64,000 bases of DNA from Oscillospiraceae bacterium (GCA_021199355.1 JAJQIF010000009.1:425792-489791), one strand, 5' to 3'. Positions 8,759 through 18,021 are shown, numbered from the stretch's first letter. The notes: generated by a model not told the origin, from the sequence alone. Program-made: numbers and translations.

Positions 8759-10189
8759 ATGGAAAAACTTTTTAAGCTGAAGGAAAACGGCACTACGGTA
8801 AAAACCGAAATCCTCGCAGGCTTGACAACGTTCATGACGATGGCTTATATCATCGCTCTTAACCCCAACCTGCTGACGAATTTTGGCGCAGAGGGCACAG
8901 AACTTTGGAACGGCGTATTCATGGCAACCTGTATTGCTTCGGGCGTTGGTACCATTTGCATGGCATTCCTCGCCAACAAGCCCTTCGCAATGGCTCCCGG
9001 CATGGGTCTCAACAGCTTCTTTGCCGTTGTAGTTGCCAATATTGCAACATTGGCAAGTTGCTCTTATCTTGAAGCATACCAAGCCGGTCTCTGCATAATC
9101 CTGATTGAGGGCATAGTTTTCTTCTTCCTCTCCATCTTCAATATCAGAGATAAAATTGTTCAGGCTATCCCTGTTGGAATCAGAACCGCTATAGCACCTG
9201 CTATAGGACTTATGCTCCTTAACATCGGCTTCGGTTCGAACGTCGGTGTGTATGACGATGCCGGAAACTGCTATTATGTATTCAGCAACTTCTTCGGTTC
9301 TCTTACACCCTCTGTACTCAAAGACAGCATGGTAGGCGATACCGCATATCCGACAATGGTTCTCACCGTCGTCACTATCTTTGTCGGTCTCTTCGCAATG
9401 ATTATCCTCAAGCACTACAACGTTAAGGCTAACGTGCTTTTGGGCATGCTCATCGGTGCGGTTGTATACTGGGCGGGAGAGGCTATTTTCCTGGGCATTA
9501 ATCCGTTCGCAAGCCTCGCAAGCGCATCATTCCTTCCTGCGTTCGGCGACATGGCAGAAACCACACTCTTCAAGTTCAACTTCTCGACCCTGTTTGATAT
9601 CGGATGGTTCACTGTAATCACTCTTATCATCACCTTCTGTATGATTGACATGTTCGACACCATCGGAACTCTTGTCGGTACCGCTTCAAGAGCCGGTATG
9701 GTCGACGAGAACGGCAACATGCCTCAGATGAAGGAAGCGCTCCTTTCCGACTCTGTCGGTACTCTCGTTGGTTCAGCGACCGGTACTTCCACCGTTACCA
9801 CCTTTGTCGAGTCCGCTTCCGGTGTTGAGGCAGGAGGAAGAACGGGTCTTACCGCACTCACAACCGGCATCCTCTTCCTGGCGTGCATGTTCCTTGCTCC
9901 TATCGCGGCAATAATCCCTGCGGCGGCTACGTCTTCGGCACTCATCTATGTCGGAATTCTCATGCTCTCCGGGCTTAAGAATCTCGACTTCAGTGATTTC
10001 TCACAGCTTGCTCCTGCGGCAATTATGCTCATTGGTATGCCGATAACCGGTTCTATCGGTCATGCAATCGGCTTGGGTCTCATCACCTACACAGTAATCA
10101 AGCTCTGCACCGGCAAGTTCAAGGAGGTTTCCTGGCTGACAATCGTCATCTCGCTTATTTTCCTTATCAAGTTCTTCGTCGTAGCATAA
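8759..10189 (+). CDS. NCS2-family guanine/hypoxanthine permease (AzgA/PbuG type)
   Basis: Membrane protein of 476 residues that imports purine bases, probably with protons. The start is the ATG at 8759, 9 bp after AAAGGA. Family signatures are the N-terminal EILAGLTTFMTMAYII, PGMGLNSFFA, and the later segment DMFDTIGTLVGTASRAG. Ten or more membrane helices are visible. It is a single-gene unit with its own promoter and terminator. Similarity is to the guanine/hypoxanthine/adenine branch rather than the xanthine/uracil branch; the exact base cannot be told from sequence alone. Confidence 0.92.
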   Translation: MEKLFKLKENGTTVKTEILAGLTTFMTMAYIIALNPNLLTNFGAEGTELWNGVFMATCIASGVGTICMAFLANKPFAMAPGMGLNSFFAVVVANIATLASCSYLEAYQAGLCIILIEGIVFFFLSIFNIRDKIVQAIPVGIRTAIAPAIGLMLLNIGFGSNVGVYDDAGNCYYVFSNFFGSLTPSVLKDSMVGDTAYPTMVLTVVTIFVGLFAMIILKHYNVKANVLLGMLIGAVVYWAGEAIFLGINPFASLASASFLPAFGDMAETTLFKFNFSTLFDIGWFTVITLIITFCMIDMFDTIGTLVGTASRAGMVDENGNMPQMKEALLSDSVGTLVGSATGTSTVTTFVESASGVEAGGRTGLTALTTGILFLACMFLAPIAAIIPAAATSSALIYVGILMLSGLKNLDFSDFSQLAPAAIMLIGMPITGSIGHAIGLGLITYTVIKLCTGKFKEVSWLTIVISLIFLIKFFVVA

Positions 10190-10219
10190 TCCACCTTTCT
10201 ATATTATTTTTCATGAAAG

Positions 10220-10250
10220 ATCGTCGGCAGTTTGCCGGCGATTTTTCTTT
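10220..10250 (+). terminator. Intrinsic terminator after the NCS2 permease gene
   Basis: ATCGTCGGCA pairs with TGCCGGCGAT around GTT, followed by TTTTTCTTTTCT. Confidence 0.85.
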
Positions 10251-10287
10251 TCTCAGGATAAATCAATAATCTTCTCAGCTTTTGTAA

Positions 10288-10316
10288 TTGACACGGTTAC
10301 TTTTATATGTTAATAT
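10288..10316 (+). promoter_or_regulatory. Sigma-A promoter of the GH30-like gene
   Basis: TTGACA (10288-10293), 17 bp, TAATAT (10311-10316), 34 bp before the start codon. Confidence 0.7.
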
Positions 10317-10349
10317 AAATACAGATATAAAATTTTGGGAGGGAATACA

Positions 10350-11963
10350 ATGCGAAAATTATCAAAGGCTTTTTCACTGGCTCTTTCACTTGTACTGGCT
10401 GTGGCATTATCTTTGTCTTATCTATGTATAAATGCTTTTGCGGAAACCTTCGTCACGATAGATTTGGACTCAACTTATCAGACGATTGACGGTTTCGGAG
10501 CATCCTACACATGGTACGGAGACTGGCTTACAACCAATGTCAATGCTGAAACCGGATATGACTGGATTTTCTGTGATACCGAGTTCAATATCCTGAGATT
10601 CAGGGATCTTAATCATGTAGGAGATGAGTACCAGAACGCACTTGATGGTTATCAGGCGTATTATTCTTACTATTCGGCGGCAGTAGAACGCGGAATCGAG
10701 CCGATAGTTCTTATTACAAGCTGGGGACAGTATGACCGCGACCTCGATTTTGTGGCTTTCACCGAGCTTGATGACAACGGCTATACATATTACACTCTTG
10801 CCAAAGACGAAAACGGCGAATATATGTATGACGAATTGGCTCAGTTTTGCGTTGAATCGGTTCAGCTCTTCTTTGACGCCGGAATCCCTGTTGATTACTT
10901 CTCGATTTCAAACGAAACCGAGTTGCAAGGTTTACAGATAGACGAAAACGGCAATGCAAGAGACGAAGCCGGGTTCTACTTCGGTGCTGACGAAGACGAG
11001 TATCACTGTGCCTATTGGAAGGCTCATCTTGCAGTTTACGAAGCGTTTCAGGAAGCATTCGGGGAATATGCCCCGAGCATAACCGGTGCCGAGGTAATGG
11101 CGGACACTGCATCGAGACTTGAAGCGTATATAACGCCTCTTATCGAAAACGGAGGTGCCGATACCTTTGAAGTCATAGCGCACCATCTCTACGGAAGTGA
11201 CAATACCAAATCTTCATATTCCGCAGTTGCAGATCTCTACTATGGCGACTATACTCTCTGGCAGACCGAATGGTATTACAACGAATACATAAACCATGCA
11301 GAAAAGATGGCTAACGAGTTTATTTATGAGGGTATAAGCGCTTATCTCTACTGGAACGGCGTCTGGATTGCAGACACAGGTAACTGTCTTATCGAAATAG
11401 ACAGCTCAAGTGAGAATGCTTCTATCTCGAGAAACGGCAATCATTACATAATGATGCACTTTTCAAAGTACGTCAAGAACGGCTATAAGCGTGTTGACGT
11501 AGGGAATGACTCGGACTCAACAATAGTTGCATTCAAGGCACCTGACGACTCAAGGCTTGTAATTATAGTCGTAAACAACACTGACGACGATGATGAAATT
11601 ACTTTTGACTTAGGTGATGCCACAGTGACCGATTCGTTCGGCTACCAGACAATAGGTAACGAAAACAGATTCAAGTATTCCTACTGGAACGAGGTTTCCT
11701 ATTCAGAAGTACGAAACTACATTCCGGCACAAAGCGTAACAACATTCGTTATCGACATGCCCGCAAATCCCGACTATGTTGAAGTGACCGTTGAAAAAGA
11801 AGCAAATCCATTTGTTAAAACGCCATCAAGCAACGACATTGATGTCTGGTCGATAGTAGTAATTGCATGTGGAATAGTTGCGGTTGTTGTAATAGCTATA
11901 GTCCTTATAGTTCCGACAAAGAAAAAGAAGTCTTCCACTGAAGACACCAACACTCAGGAATAA
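10350..11963 (+). CDS. Membrane-anchored glycoside hydrolase, GH30-like
   Basis: Exported glycosidase of 537 residues from the ATG at 10350 (GGAGGG just upstream). There is a signal peptide (about residues 1-31, cleavage after NAFA). The N-terminal YQTIDGFGAS and the barrel pattern match GH30 enzymes such as glucuronoxylanases. Candidate acid/base Glu lies in SISNETELQ and candidate nucleophile Glu in LWQTEWYY. A beta-sandwich follows, and the C terminus has a membrane helix (about 507-527) with a KKKKSS tail. The enzyme should therefore stay on the cell surface, outside facing. The substrate, perhaps xylan, is inferred from family only; a general GH-A glycosidase of another family is possible. 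Confidence 0.72.
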   Translation: MRKLSKAFSLALSLVLAVALSLSYLCINAFAETFVTIDLDSTYQTIDGFGASYTWYGDWLTTNVNAETGYDWIFCDTEFNILRFRDLNHVGDEYQNALDGYQAYYSYYSAAVERGIEPIVLITSWGQYDRDLDFVAFTELDDNGYTYYTLAKDENGEYMYDELAQFCVESVQLFFDAGIPVDYFSISNETELQGLQIDENGNARDEAGFYFGADEDEYHCAYWKAHLAVYEAFQEAFGEYAPSITGAEVMADTASRLEAYITPLIENGGADTFEVIAHHLYGSDNTKSSYSAVADLYYGDYTLWQTEWYYNEYINHAEKMANEFIYEGISAYLYWNGVWIADTGNCLIEIDSSSENASISRNGNHYIMMHFSKYVKNGYKRVDVGNDSDSTIVAFKAPDDSRLVIIVVNNTDDDDEITFDLGDATVTDSFGYQTIGNENRFKYSYWNEVSYSEVRNYIPAQSVTTFVIDMPANPDYVEVTVEKEANPFVKTPSSNDIDVWSIVVIACGIVAVVVIAIVLIVPTKKKKSSTEDTNTQE

Positions 11964-11969
11964 CCTCAC

Positions 11970-12003
11970 AAAATCAGTCGTCCAGAAAACGGCTGATTTT
12001 TTT
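11970..12003 (+). terminator. Intrinsic terminator after the GH30-like gene
   Basis: AATCAG-T-CGT pairs with ACG-G-CTGATT and is followed by a run of seven T. Confidence 0.85.
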
Positions 12004-12095
12004 GAAAAATTTTTTTATTTGGATGCAATAATTGGGGAAGCTGATGTGTATTAGTATTGAGAATGTGAAAAAGTCCTTGACAGTGCAACTCAATT

Positions 12096-12117
12096 ATTAA
12101 GGTTTGATTAAGATTTC
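12096..12117 (+). promoter_or_regulatory. Two tandem 11-bp repeats, probable response-regulator site
   Basis: ATTAAGGTTTG followed directly by ATTAAGATTTC, ending 10 bp before the -35 box at 12128. The same 22 bp, 21 identical but on the other strand, lies at 43600-43621 the same distance from another ABC-operon promoter. Direct 11-bp repeats are typical of OmpR/PhoB-family sites; that assignment is inference. Confidence 0.6.
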
Positions 12118-12127
12118 TCCGTAAATA

Positions 12128-12156
12128 TTGAAATTGAGCGGAAAATAACCTATAAT
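12128..12156 (+). promoter_or_regulatory. Sigma-A promoter of the first ABC operon
   Basis: TTGAAA (12128-12133), 17 bp, TATAAT (12151-12156), 35 bp before the start codon. Confidence 0.7.
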
Positions 12157-12191
12157 GTTTACAGCACAAGGAAGAAAGGAAGGAATAGTGG

Positions 12192-13070
12192 ATGGATGAC
12201 GGATTAAACTTCAACCTGCGTGAAGTATCAACAAATACTCCCGACAAGATTGCCGAGCTAGCAGTCAGACAGACGCAAGCGAAAGATACAGCCGAAATTC
12301 CCGCGGAAAACGAATCCAAAAAGCCGGCAATAATAATTCAGGATTTATCGAAGGTTTTCGTAATCGGAAAAGAAAAAGTGAGAGCTTTATATAACGTAAA
12401 CCTGACAATCTATGAAGACGAAATTGTCTGCCTTCTGGGAACGTCTGGCTCCGGAAAATCGACGCTTCTGAACCTGATGGCGGGACTCGAGAAACCCACA
12501 AAGGGTTCGGTTACCATCTTCGGCGAACGAGTGGACAAGATGAGTGAGCGAAAGCTTGCGGTGTTCCGACAAAAGAACATGGGCTTTGTCTTTCAGTCGT
12601 ACAATCTTCTCCCGACTCAGAACGCCATAGACAATGTCAGTATGCCTCTGGCATTTGCGGGGGTCAAACGTAAAGACAGGACCAAGCGTGCCAAAGAAAT
12701 GCTTCGGCTCGTCGGACTGGGGAAGAGAATGAAGCACAAACCGACGCAGATGTCCGGCGGTCAGCAACAGAGAGTGGGCATAGCGAGAGCATTTGTAGCG
12801 AAACCGAAAATAGTCTTTGCCGACGAACCCACGGGAAACCTTGACACAAGAACCACAATCGAAGTAATGGAAATGATGGTCTCTATGTCAAGAGAGAACC
12901 ACCAGACATTGGTCATAGTAACCCACGACGTCGAAATTGCGGCGTACGCCGATAAAATCTACCACATCACCGACGGAGTAATCTCCGACGTAGAAGATAA
13001 CCGTTCAAAGCAAATTGCGGTCGGTTCCACGGAAGCCTCCGAAATAATCAAGGCTGCCGAGTCTGTATAA
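12192..13070 (+). CDS. ABC transporter ATP-binding protein (MacB/LolD type)
   Basis: Cytoplasmic ATPase of 292 residues driving the permease encoded two genes downstream. Walker A GTSGSGKST, signature MSGGQQQRVG, and Walker B IVFADEPTGNLD are all intact. The PTGNLD ending is typical of the MacB/LolD/FtsE group, which power mechanical or lipophilic-compound transport rather than classical import. About 38 extra residues precede the ATPase core, an unusual N-terminal extension of unknown role. Start ATG 12192 follows AGGAAGGA. The next gene starts 26 bp after its stop. Confidence 0.93.
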   Translation: MDDGLNFNLREVSTNTPDKIAELAVRQTQAKDTAEIPAENESKKPAIIIQDLSKVFVIGKEKVRALYNVNLTIYEDEIVCLLGTSGSGKSTLLNLMAGLEKPTKGSVTIFGERVDKMSERKLAVFRQKNMGFVFQSYNLLPTQNAIDNVSMPLAFAGVKRKDRTKRAKEMLRLVGLGKRMKHKPTQMSGGQQQRVGIARAFVAKPKIVFADEPTGNLDTRTTIEVMEMMVSMSRENHQTLVIVTHDVEIAAYADKIYHITDGVISDVEDNRSKQIAVGSTEASEIIKAAESV

Positions 13071-13096
13071 AGTAAGCAAAGAAAGGACACTGAATC

Positions 13097-14959
13097 ATGA
13101 AAAAGATAATAAGCATTATCATAAGCCTTTTGCTCGTAATAAGCATTCTTCCGTTGGGAGTTTTTGCGGATGAAGACAGCGAAGACAACACCACTGTCAA
13201 TAACACTCCCACAATCACCACTGCATACGGCGTAACCATCCAGAATCCCACAGTCAGCAGTCAGTCGATTAATGCCGGTGACACATTCACAATAGGATTT
13301 ACTCTTTCGAGTAATGCTACCCTGAACTATGAATACACCTACGGTACATATAGCTACGCCACCTGGGATTCAACCGCTCAGGTAACAGCTTCCGTATCGG
13401 GAACCGGCTTCAGCTTCTCTGGATACCTTGCCGAGCAGGAGCTTCACAGTGGCTACAATTCCGTAACCGTTCTTTCCGACAGCTCCCTTGAATCCGGCAG
13501 ATATCAGGTTACCCTCACCGTAACCTGCACTTCACAGTCCGGCTCGGTCGTAACCGATTCAAGAACCTTCAATATCGACGTTGAAGCTTCCGAGGTAACC
13601 CTCAACGAAGATAACGACACACCGAGCTTCACTTTGACGGGCGCATCCATTCCCGAGGGCAAAGGCAAGTCGAATCTGTCAACCAAGCTTACATTAAGCT
13701 TCGAGAACAATACCGGCTACACCGCAAATAACGTCAAAGTCGTTCTTTCAAGCCTCGGAGGTCTCGTTCTCAATACATATACCGACACCGTCGATTGCGG
13801 AACCGTTGTTGGCGGAGACACTATTACCGCAACATTCCCGGTCGTCTTCCCGGAATATCCGTCCGCTCAGCACACACTACAGGCAACGGTAACCTATACC
13901 GATACGAGCGGAAACGAGCACACTGAGAACTTCAATATCTACTTGAGAGCTACCGAAAAGTCAGAAGCAACCGAAGCAACGGGCGAGAAGTCTCTCGAAC
14001 CGAAGGTCATCGTTTCCGGCTATACCATTGATGTCGACACCGTCGAATCCGGCGAAGAGTTCACTCTTACCTTCACTCTCCGCAACACCAGTCACGACAA
14101 GGCAATCAAGAATATGACTGTCGATGTCGAGACTGCAAGCAGCAGTAATTCGACCACAAGCACCAATATCTTCTCCGCCATCGACGGCACAACTTCCTTC
14201 TACACAGAGGAAATCCCGACCGACGGTGAGATGGAATATTCAATCAAGCTCAAGACTAGTGCCACAGCAGGTGCGGGTACATATCCTATAACCATTCAAT
14301 ATGATTTCGAGTATGACAACGGCACAAGCTACTCCGCAAGCAGTAACTCGATTACTATCAACCTGCAGGTTTCACAGGCTATCAAATTTGAGCTTATGGA
14401 GTGGGATCCGCCGACGGAATGCTATGGCTCTCAGGGCTGCAGTATCTACTTCCAGTTCTTCAATAAGTCGAAGACTGCAATGAGCAGTCTCACAATCGGT
14501 GTCGGCGGAGACTTCTACATGGCTACCGAATACTACGGCACCCTCAGCGCATCAAGCTATGACTATTTCAGCGGCATGATTTACCCGAATGACCCGGACG
14601 CAATAGGGGAGACAAAGACAGCAATCCTCACGTTCTCGTTTGAGGATGAATCGGGTGCAGAGCACACCCTTGAATACGAATTCGATGTTCTTATATGCGA
14701 AGAACAGGAGACAAACTACTACGATGATAGCTACTATATGGGCGATGACTACTACTTCGATGACGAGTTTGCTGTAGATGCAGATTCAAGCGACGTTTCA
14801 GAAAGCAGTCTCAGCACCGTTGCAAAGATTGCTATCGGCGTCGGAGCCGGAATAGTGGTAATCGTGATTATAGTTGTAGTAGTCGCTGTTATCAGGAACA
14901 GGAAAAAGAAGGCGCTTCTTGACGGTCTTGATGATGACGATGACGACGATGATGAATAA
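13097..14959 (+). CDS. Exported multi-domain surface protein with C-terminal membrane helix (CARDB/S-layer-like)
   Basis: 620-residue protein with a signal peptide (about 1-24, ending GVFA). Repeated beta-sandwich segments follow, of the kind seen in CARDB and COG1361-type archaeal/bacterial surface proteins (SINAGDTFTIGFTL, VESGEEFTLTFTLRN). Then come a membrane helix (about 575-600) and a short cytoplasmic tail with RNRKKK followed by eight consecutive Asp. It lies between the ATPase and permease genes of an ABC operon, 26 bp and 35 bp from its neighbours, so it is likely an extracellular partner of that transporter, comparable to a periplasmic adaptor. No enzyme motif is visible. Function inferred from position only. 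Confidence 0.65.
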   Translation: MKKIISIIISLLLVISILPLGVFADEDSEDNTTVNNTPTITTAYGVTIQNPTVSSQSINAGDTFTIGFTLSSNATLNYEYTYGTYSYATWDSTAQVTASVSGTGFSFSGYLAEQELHSGYNSVTVLSDSSLESGRYQVTLTVTCTSQSGSVVTDSRTFNIDVEASEVTLNEDNDTPSFTLTGASIPEGKGKSNLSTKLTLSFENNTGYTANNVKVVLSSLGGLVLNTYTDTVDCGTVVGGDTITATFPVVFPEYPSAQHTLQATVTYTDTSGNEHTENFNIYLRATEKSEATEATGEKSLEPKVIVSGYTIDVDTVESGEEFTLTFTLRNTSHDKAIKNMTVDVETASSSNSTTSTNIFSAIDGTTSFYTEEIPTDGEMEYSIKLKTSATAGAGTYPITIQYDFEYDNGTSYSASSNSITINLQVSQAIKFELMEWDPPTECYGSQGCSIYFQFFNKSKTAMSSLTIGVGGDFYMATEYYGTLSASSYDYFSGMIYPNDPDAIGETKTAILTFSFEDESGAEHTLEYEFDVLICEEQETNYYDDSYYMGDDYYFDDEFAVDADSSDVSESSLSTVAKIAIGVGAGIVVIVIIVVVVAVIRNRKKKALLDGLDDDDDDDDE

Positions 14960-14994
14960 ATTCCGCTTTTCCCTATAAGGAGGGATGACTGATT

Positions 14995-16407
14995 ATGAGA
15001 AAAACGGATATCGTAAGATTTGCCCTTTCCAACTTCTTAAGGCGTAAAGCCAGAAGTATGCTCACTGTCTTAGGCGTTGTAATCGGCACGGCAGCAGTTG
15101 TTATAATGCTTTCGATAGGCATTGGCATGAATAAGGGCTTTGAAGACCAGATAAGCTCCTATTCAAACCTTAAACAGATAACCATCTATTCCTATGGCGG
15201 CTCGTACCAATACGACGAAGACAGCGGTACATACGTCTATACGGAATCGGATGCAGTTCTTGATAATATTGCCATAGATGAAATAAGTGAAATAGACCAT
15301 GTTCAGGTGGTTTCCCCGTATTACTACTACTGGGGATACCTGATAATGGACAACACCGAAAAGTGCTCTTCAATGTCGATTATAGGCATAGACGCCGCTT
15401 CAATGGCGGACATGGGCTATGAAATACTTTACGGTCGGCTTCTTGATGAGAGCGATGTTGGAACAACAAACTTTGTTATGACCTACGCCATGCCTTTCTA
15501 CTTCTACACAATGCGAGAGGAAGACGAGATATGGTGGAAGACGATAACAGAAGACGATGAATTGCCATTTAACCCTGTAGGCAGTAATCACACATATCAG
15601 TTTACATGGTATTGGTCCTATGGCGAAAGTGCTGTTGATACTTCAAAACCAAAGATTGATCTTGTCGACGGCAACTGCGTGGGTATACTTGCATATAACG
15701 AAAGCGGTAACTATGAGACTTATGCCTATATGGATGTAAACGGTGTTTTCAGTCTCGCCCTTGAGTTTGAGGAAAACCAAGCAAAGTATTATGGCTATGA
15801 ATACACACCAACGGACATAGAAAGCACCGAGGACAACCGTCAGAATATCTACGATCAGGCAATAGTTCTTGTCGAAGACTCAAAGTATGTCCAGGGCGTA
15901 GAAGCTAAGCTCAACGAGATGGGCTATGAGACCTATTCTTCGATGGAATACCTGACCCAGCTTCAGGATCAGACAAAGTTCTTAAGAGCCATCTTAGGAG
16001 CCATCGGCGTCGTAGCGTTTATAGTTGCAGCTATAAGTATAGCCAACACAATGGTAATGTCCATCTACGAAAGAACGAGAGAAATCGGCATAATGAAAGT
16101 CCTGGGCTGCAAGCTTTCGGATATCAGAAGCATGTTCCTCATCGAAGCTGGAATAATTGGAGCTGTCGGAGGAGTTTTAGGCGTAATATTCAGCTATGGA
16201 GCGTCAGCAGCTGTGAACTATCTTGCGAGTGCAGGCGGAATGTCGATGCTCGGAATTGACGCTTCCACTTCGGCACTCTCTGTTATCCCACCGTGGCTTG
16301 ACGGTGTCGCAGTGCTTCTTGCAATCGCTGTAGGCACTATTTCGGGACTTTATCCCGCAATCAGAGCAACAAGACTTTCAGCACTCGAAGCCATCAAGAA
16401 CGAATAA
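14995..16407 (+). CDS. ABC transporter permease, MacB/FtsX type
   Basis: 470-residue permease with the MacB topology. There is an N-terminal helix (ARSMLTVLGVVIGTAAVVIML, split here by position about 18-38), a long extracellular domain, and three C-terminal helices carrying the FtsX domain (AISIANTMVMSIYERTREIGIMK). Start ATG 14995 follows AAGGAGGGATGACTGATT. It completes the operon begun by the ATPase at 12192. The ectodomain is unusually rich in Tyr and acidic residues. Likely role is mechanotransmission or efflux of a peptide, lipid or antibiotic; substrate unknown. Confidence 0.88.
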   Translation: MRKTDIVRFALSNFLRRKARSMLTVLGVVIGTAAVVIMLSIGIGMNKGFEDQISSYSNLKQITIYSYGGSYQYDEDSGTYVYTESDAVLDNIAIDEISEIDHVQVVSPYYYYWGYLIMDNTEKCSSMSIIGIDAASMADMGYEILYGRLLDESDVGTTNFVMTYAMPFYFYTMREEDEIWWKTITEDDELPFNPVGSNHTYQFTWYWSYGESAVDTSKPKIDLVDGNCVGILAYNESGNYETYAYMDVNGVFSLALEFEENQAKYYGYEYTPTDIESTEDNRQNIYDQAIVLVEDSKYVQGVEAKLNEMGYETYSSMEYLTQLQDQTKFLRAILGAIGVVAFIVAAISIANTMVMSIYERTREIGIMKVLGCKLSDIRSMFLIEAGIIGAVGGVLGVIFSYGASAAVNYLASAGGMSMLGIDASTSALSVIPPWLDGVAVLLAIAVGTISGLYPAIRATRLSALEAIKNE

Positions 16408-16446
16408 TATTTGACAGTCAGAGTCAGTACCTCTATCCATATATGT

Positions 16447-16479
16447 TTGCCGCACGGGGCTATCCACTCCGTGCGGCAA
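16447..16479 (+). terminator. Terminator-like hairpin after the ABC operon
   Basis: An 11-bp perfect stem TTGCCGCACGG/CCGTGCGGCAA with an 11-nt loop. Only TCTATTTC follows, so the T-run is poor. Confidence 0.55.
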
Positions 16480-16510
16480 TCTATTTCTAGTGTTTTTTAT
16501 AAAAAAGAGA

Positions 16511-16539
16511 TTGAAAACCTACTGAATATATGTTATTAT
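16511..16539 (+). promoter_or_regulatory. Sigma-A promoter of the Rrf2 regulator gene
   Basis: TTGAAA (16511-16516), 17 bp, TATTAT (16534-16539), 31 bp before the start codon. Confidence 0.65.
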
Positions 16540-16570
16540 TAGAGTATCGAAAATACAGGTGGTATCGACT

Positions 16571-16990
16571 ATGAAAATATCGACAAAAGGAAGATACGCT
16601 CTTCGGATGCTCGTTGACCTCGCAGAGAATCAGGGCGACGGCTATGTTTCTCTCAAAGACATTGCCGAAAGGCAGAATATCTCAAAAAAATATCTCGAGC
16701 AGATAGTCCCCGCATTTAACGGCGCGGACGTACTCAGAACCAACAGGGGATATCAGGGCGGCTACAGACTTTCCCAGACTCCCGACAAATATACGGTAGG
16801 GGAGATTTTAAGGCTAACCGAGGGCAGTCTCGCTCCCGTTTCCTGCCTCGAATGCGACCCGATAGAGTGCAAACGCAAAGATATCTGCCCGACTCTCCCT
16901 GTCTGGCAGGGATTATACAAAGCGATAACCGACTATCTTGACGGTATAACGCTACAGGACATCATGAATAACGAAAACCGCCTGCCGTAA
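16571..16990 (+). CDS. Rrf2-family transcriptional regulator (IscR/CymR-like)
   Basis: 139-residue winged-helix regulator, start ATG 16571 after AGGTGG; an in-frame GTG at 16559 is less likely. The N-terminal MKISTKGRYALRML and the helix-turn-helix region VSLKDIAERQNISKKYLEQI are classic for Rrf2 proteins. It has the Cys pattern C-x7-C-x5-C (in SCLECDPIECKRKDIC, with one extra Cys), so it could bind an Fe-S cluster like IscR. It converges with cysK, whose control by the relative CymR is established in Bacillus. It may therefore sense Fe-S or cysteine status; which of the two cannot be decided here. Confidence 0.9.
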   Translation: MKISTKGRYALRMLVDLAENQGDGYVSLKDIAERQNISKKYLEQIVPAFNGADVLRTNRGYQGGYRLSQTPDKYTVGEILRLTEGSLAPVSCLECDPIECKRKDICPTLPVWQGLYKAITDYLDGITLQDIMNNENRLP

Positions 16991-17006
16991 TCCAGCAGAC
17001 GGTTTT
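16974..17006. terminator. Bidirectional terminator between the Rrf2 gene and cysK
   Basis: AAAACCG-C-CTGC pairs with GCAG-A-CGGTTTT across the short gap between the converging genes and overlaps the end of the Rrf2 gene. Confidence 0.65.
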
Positions 17007-17009
17007 GAT

Positions 17010-17939
17010 TTATTCCGCAAACATCGGAGTTGACAAATACCTGTCACCTGTGTCGGGGAGAAGTGCAACTATTGTCTTGCCTTCGTTTTCGGGACGCTTT
17101 GCAAGGATTGAAGCGGCATAAACTGCGGCTCCCGAGGTGATTCCGACCAAGAGTCCTTCTACTTTTGCGAGCTTCCTGCCTGTGTCGAATGCTTCTTCAT
17201 CCTTGATGGTAATAATCTCGTCGTATATGCTTGTGTCAAGAGTATCGGGAACGAATCCTGCACCGATTCCCTGAAGCTTGTGTGAGCCAGCAACACCTGT
17301 TGACAAAACAGGAGAGCCAGCCGGTTCAACTGCGACTATTTTAACGTCCGGATTCCTGCTCTTAAGATACTTTCCTACACCGCTGATTGTTCCGCCTGTG
17401 CCGACACCGGCGACGAAAATATCAACCTTGCCGTCAGTATCATTCCATATTTCGGGACCGGTTGTCTCAAAGTGAGCCTTTGGGTTGGCGGGATTAACGA
17501 ACTGTCCGGGAGTGTAGCTATTTGGAATTGTCTCAGCAAGTTCTTTAGCCTTTGCAATAGCGCCCTTCATACCTTTTGATCCTTCGGTCAGGACAAGTTC
17601 AGCACCGTAAGCTTTCAAAAGATTTCTTCTCTCGACGCTCATCGTCTCCGGCATAGTAAGAATGATTCTGTAGCCTTTGGATGCAGCAATCGCCGCCAGA
17701 CCGATTCCGGTGTTGCCGCTGGTTGGCTCGATGATGACTGAACCTTCTTTCAAATCGCCAGTAGCTTCTGCATTATCAATCATTGCTTTTGCAATTCTGT
17801 CCTTAACGCTTCCCGCGGGGTTCAGATATTCGAGCTTTGCAAGAATATCAGCGTAGTATTTATCCGCCTTCAGGTAATTGTTGAGCCTGAGTAGGGGAGT
17901 TCCACCTACCAAATCGGTTATGCTGTTGTATACTGTCAT
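17010..17939 (-). CDS. cysK: Cysteine synthase (O-acetylserine sulfhydrylase)
   Basis: PLP enzyme making cysteine from O-acetylserine and sulfide, 309 residues. The PLP lysine lies in [11 protein letters not shown] and the substrate loop is [10 protein letters not shown]; the phosphate-binding GTGGTISG is present. Start ATG 17939 lies 8 bp after AAGGAGG; a GTG directly before it is an alternative. The gene has a consensus promoter and a palindrome in its leader (17958-17975), and it faces an Rrf2 regulator, all pointing to regulation by sulfur or Fe-S status. Confidence 0.96.
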   Translation of the reverse strand: MTVYNSITDLVGGTPLLRLNNYLKADKYYADILAKLEYLNPAGSVKDRIAKAMIDNAEATGDLKEGSVIIEPTSGNTGIGLAAIAASKGYRIILTMPETMSVERRNLLKAYGAELVLTEGSKGMKGAIAKAKELAETIPNSYTPGQFVNPANPKAHFETTGPEIWNDTDGKVDIFVAGVGTGGTISGVGKYLKSRNPDVKIVAVEPAGSPVLSTGVAGSHKLQGIGAGFVPDTLDTSIYDEIITIKDEEAFDTGRKLAKVEGLLVGITSGAAVYAASILAKRPENEGKTIVALLPDTGDRYLSTPMFAE

Positions 17940-17957
17940 CACATTTTCCTCCTTAGA

Positions 17958-17975
17958 GTTTTACTTAGTTAAAAC
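17958..17975. promoter_or_regulatory. Palindrome in the cysK leader, possible Rrf2 operator
   Basis: GTTTTA and TAAAAC separated by 6 bp, located just downstream of the cysK transcription start where a bound repressor would block it. The neighbouring Rrf2 protein is the natural candidate binder. Confidence 0.4.
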
Positions 17976-17992
17976 CTATCGGCTTTGTAGGC

Positions 17993-18021
17993 ATTATATC
18001 ACAAGTTGCTATCTCTGTCAA
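17993..18021 (-). promoter_or_regulatory. Sigma-A promoter of cysK
   Basis: On the minus strand TTGACA (18021-18016), 17 bp, TATAAT (17998-17993): full consensus. Confidence 0.85.

Noticed and set aside
8594-9415. Antisense frame of 273 codons opposite the NCS2 permease gene
   Set aside because: Cys/His-rich shadow of strong codon bias in the permease gene; no start signals.
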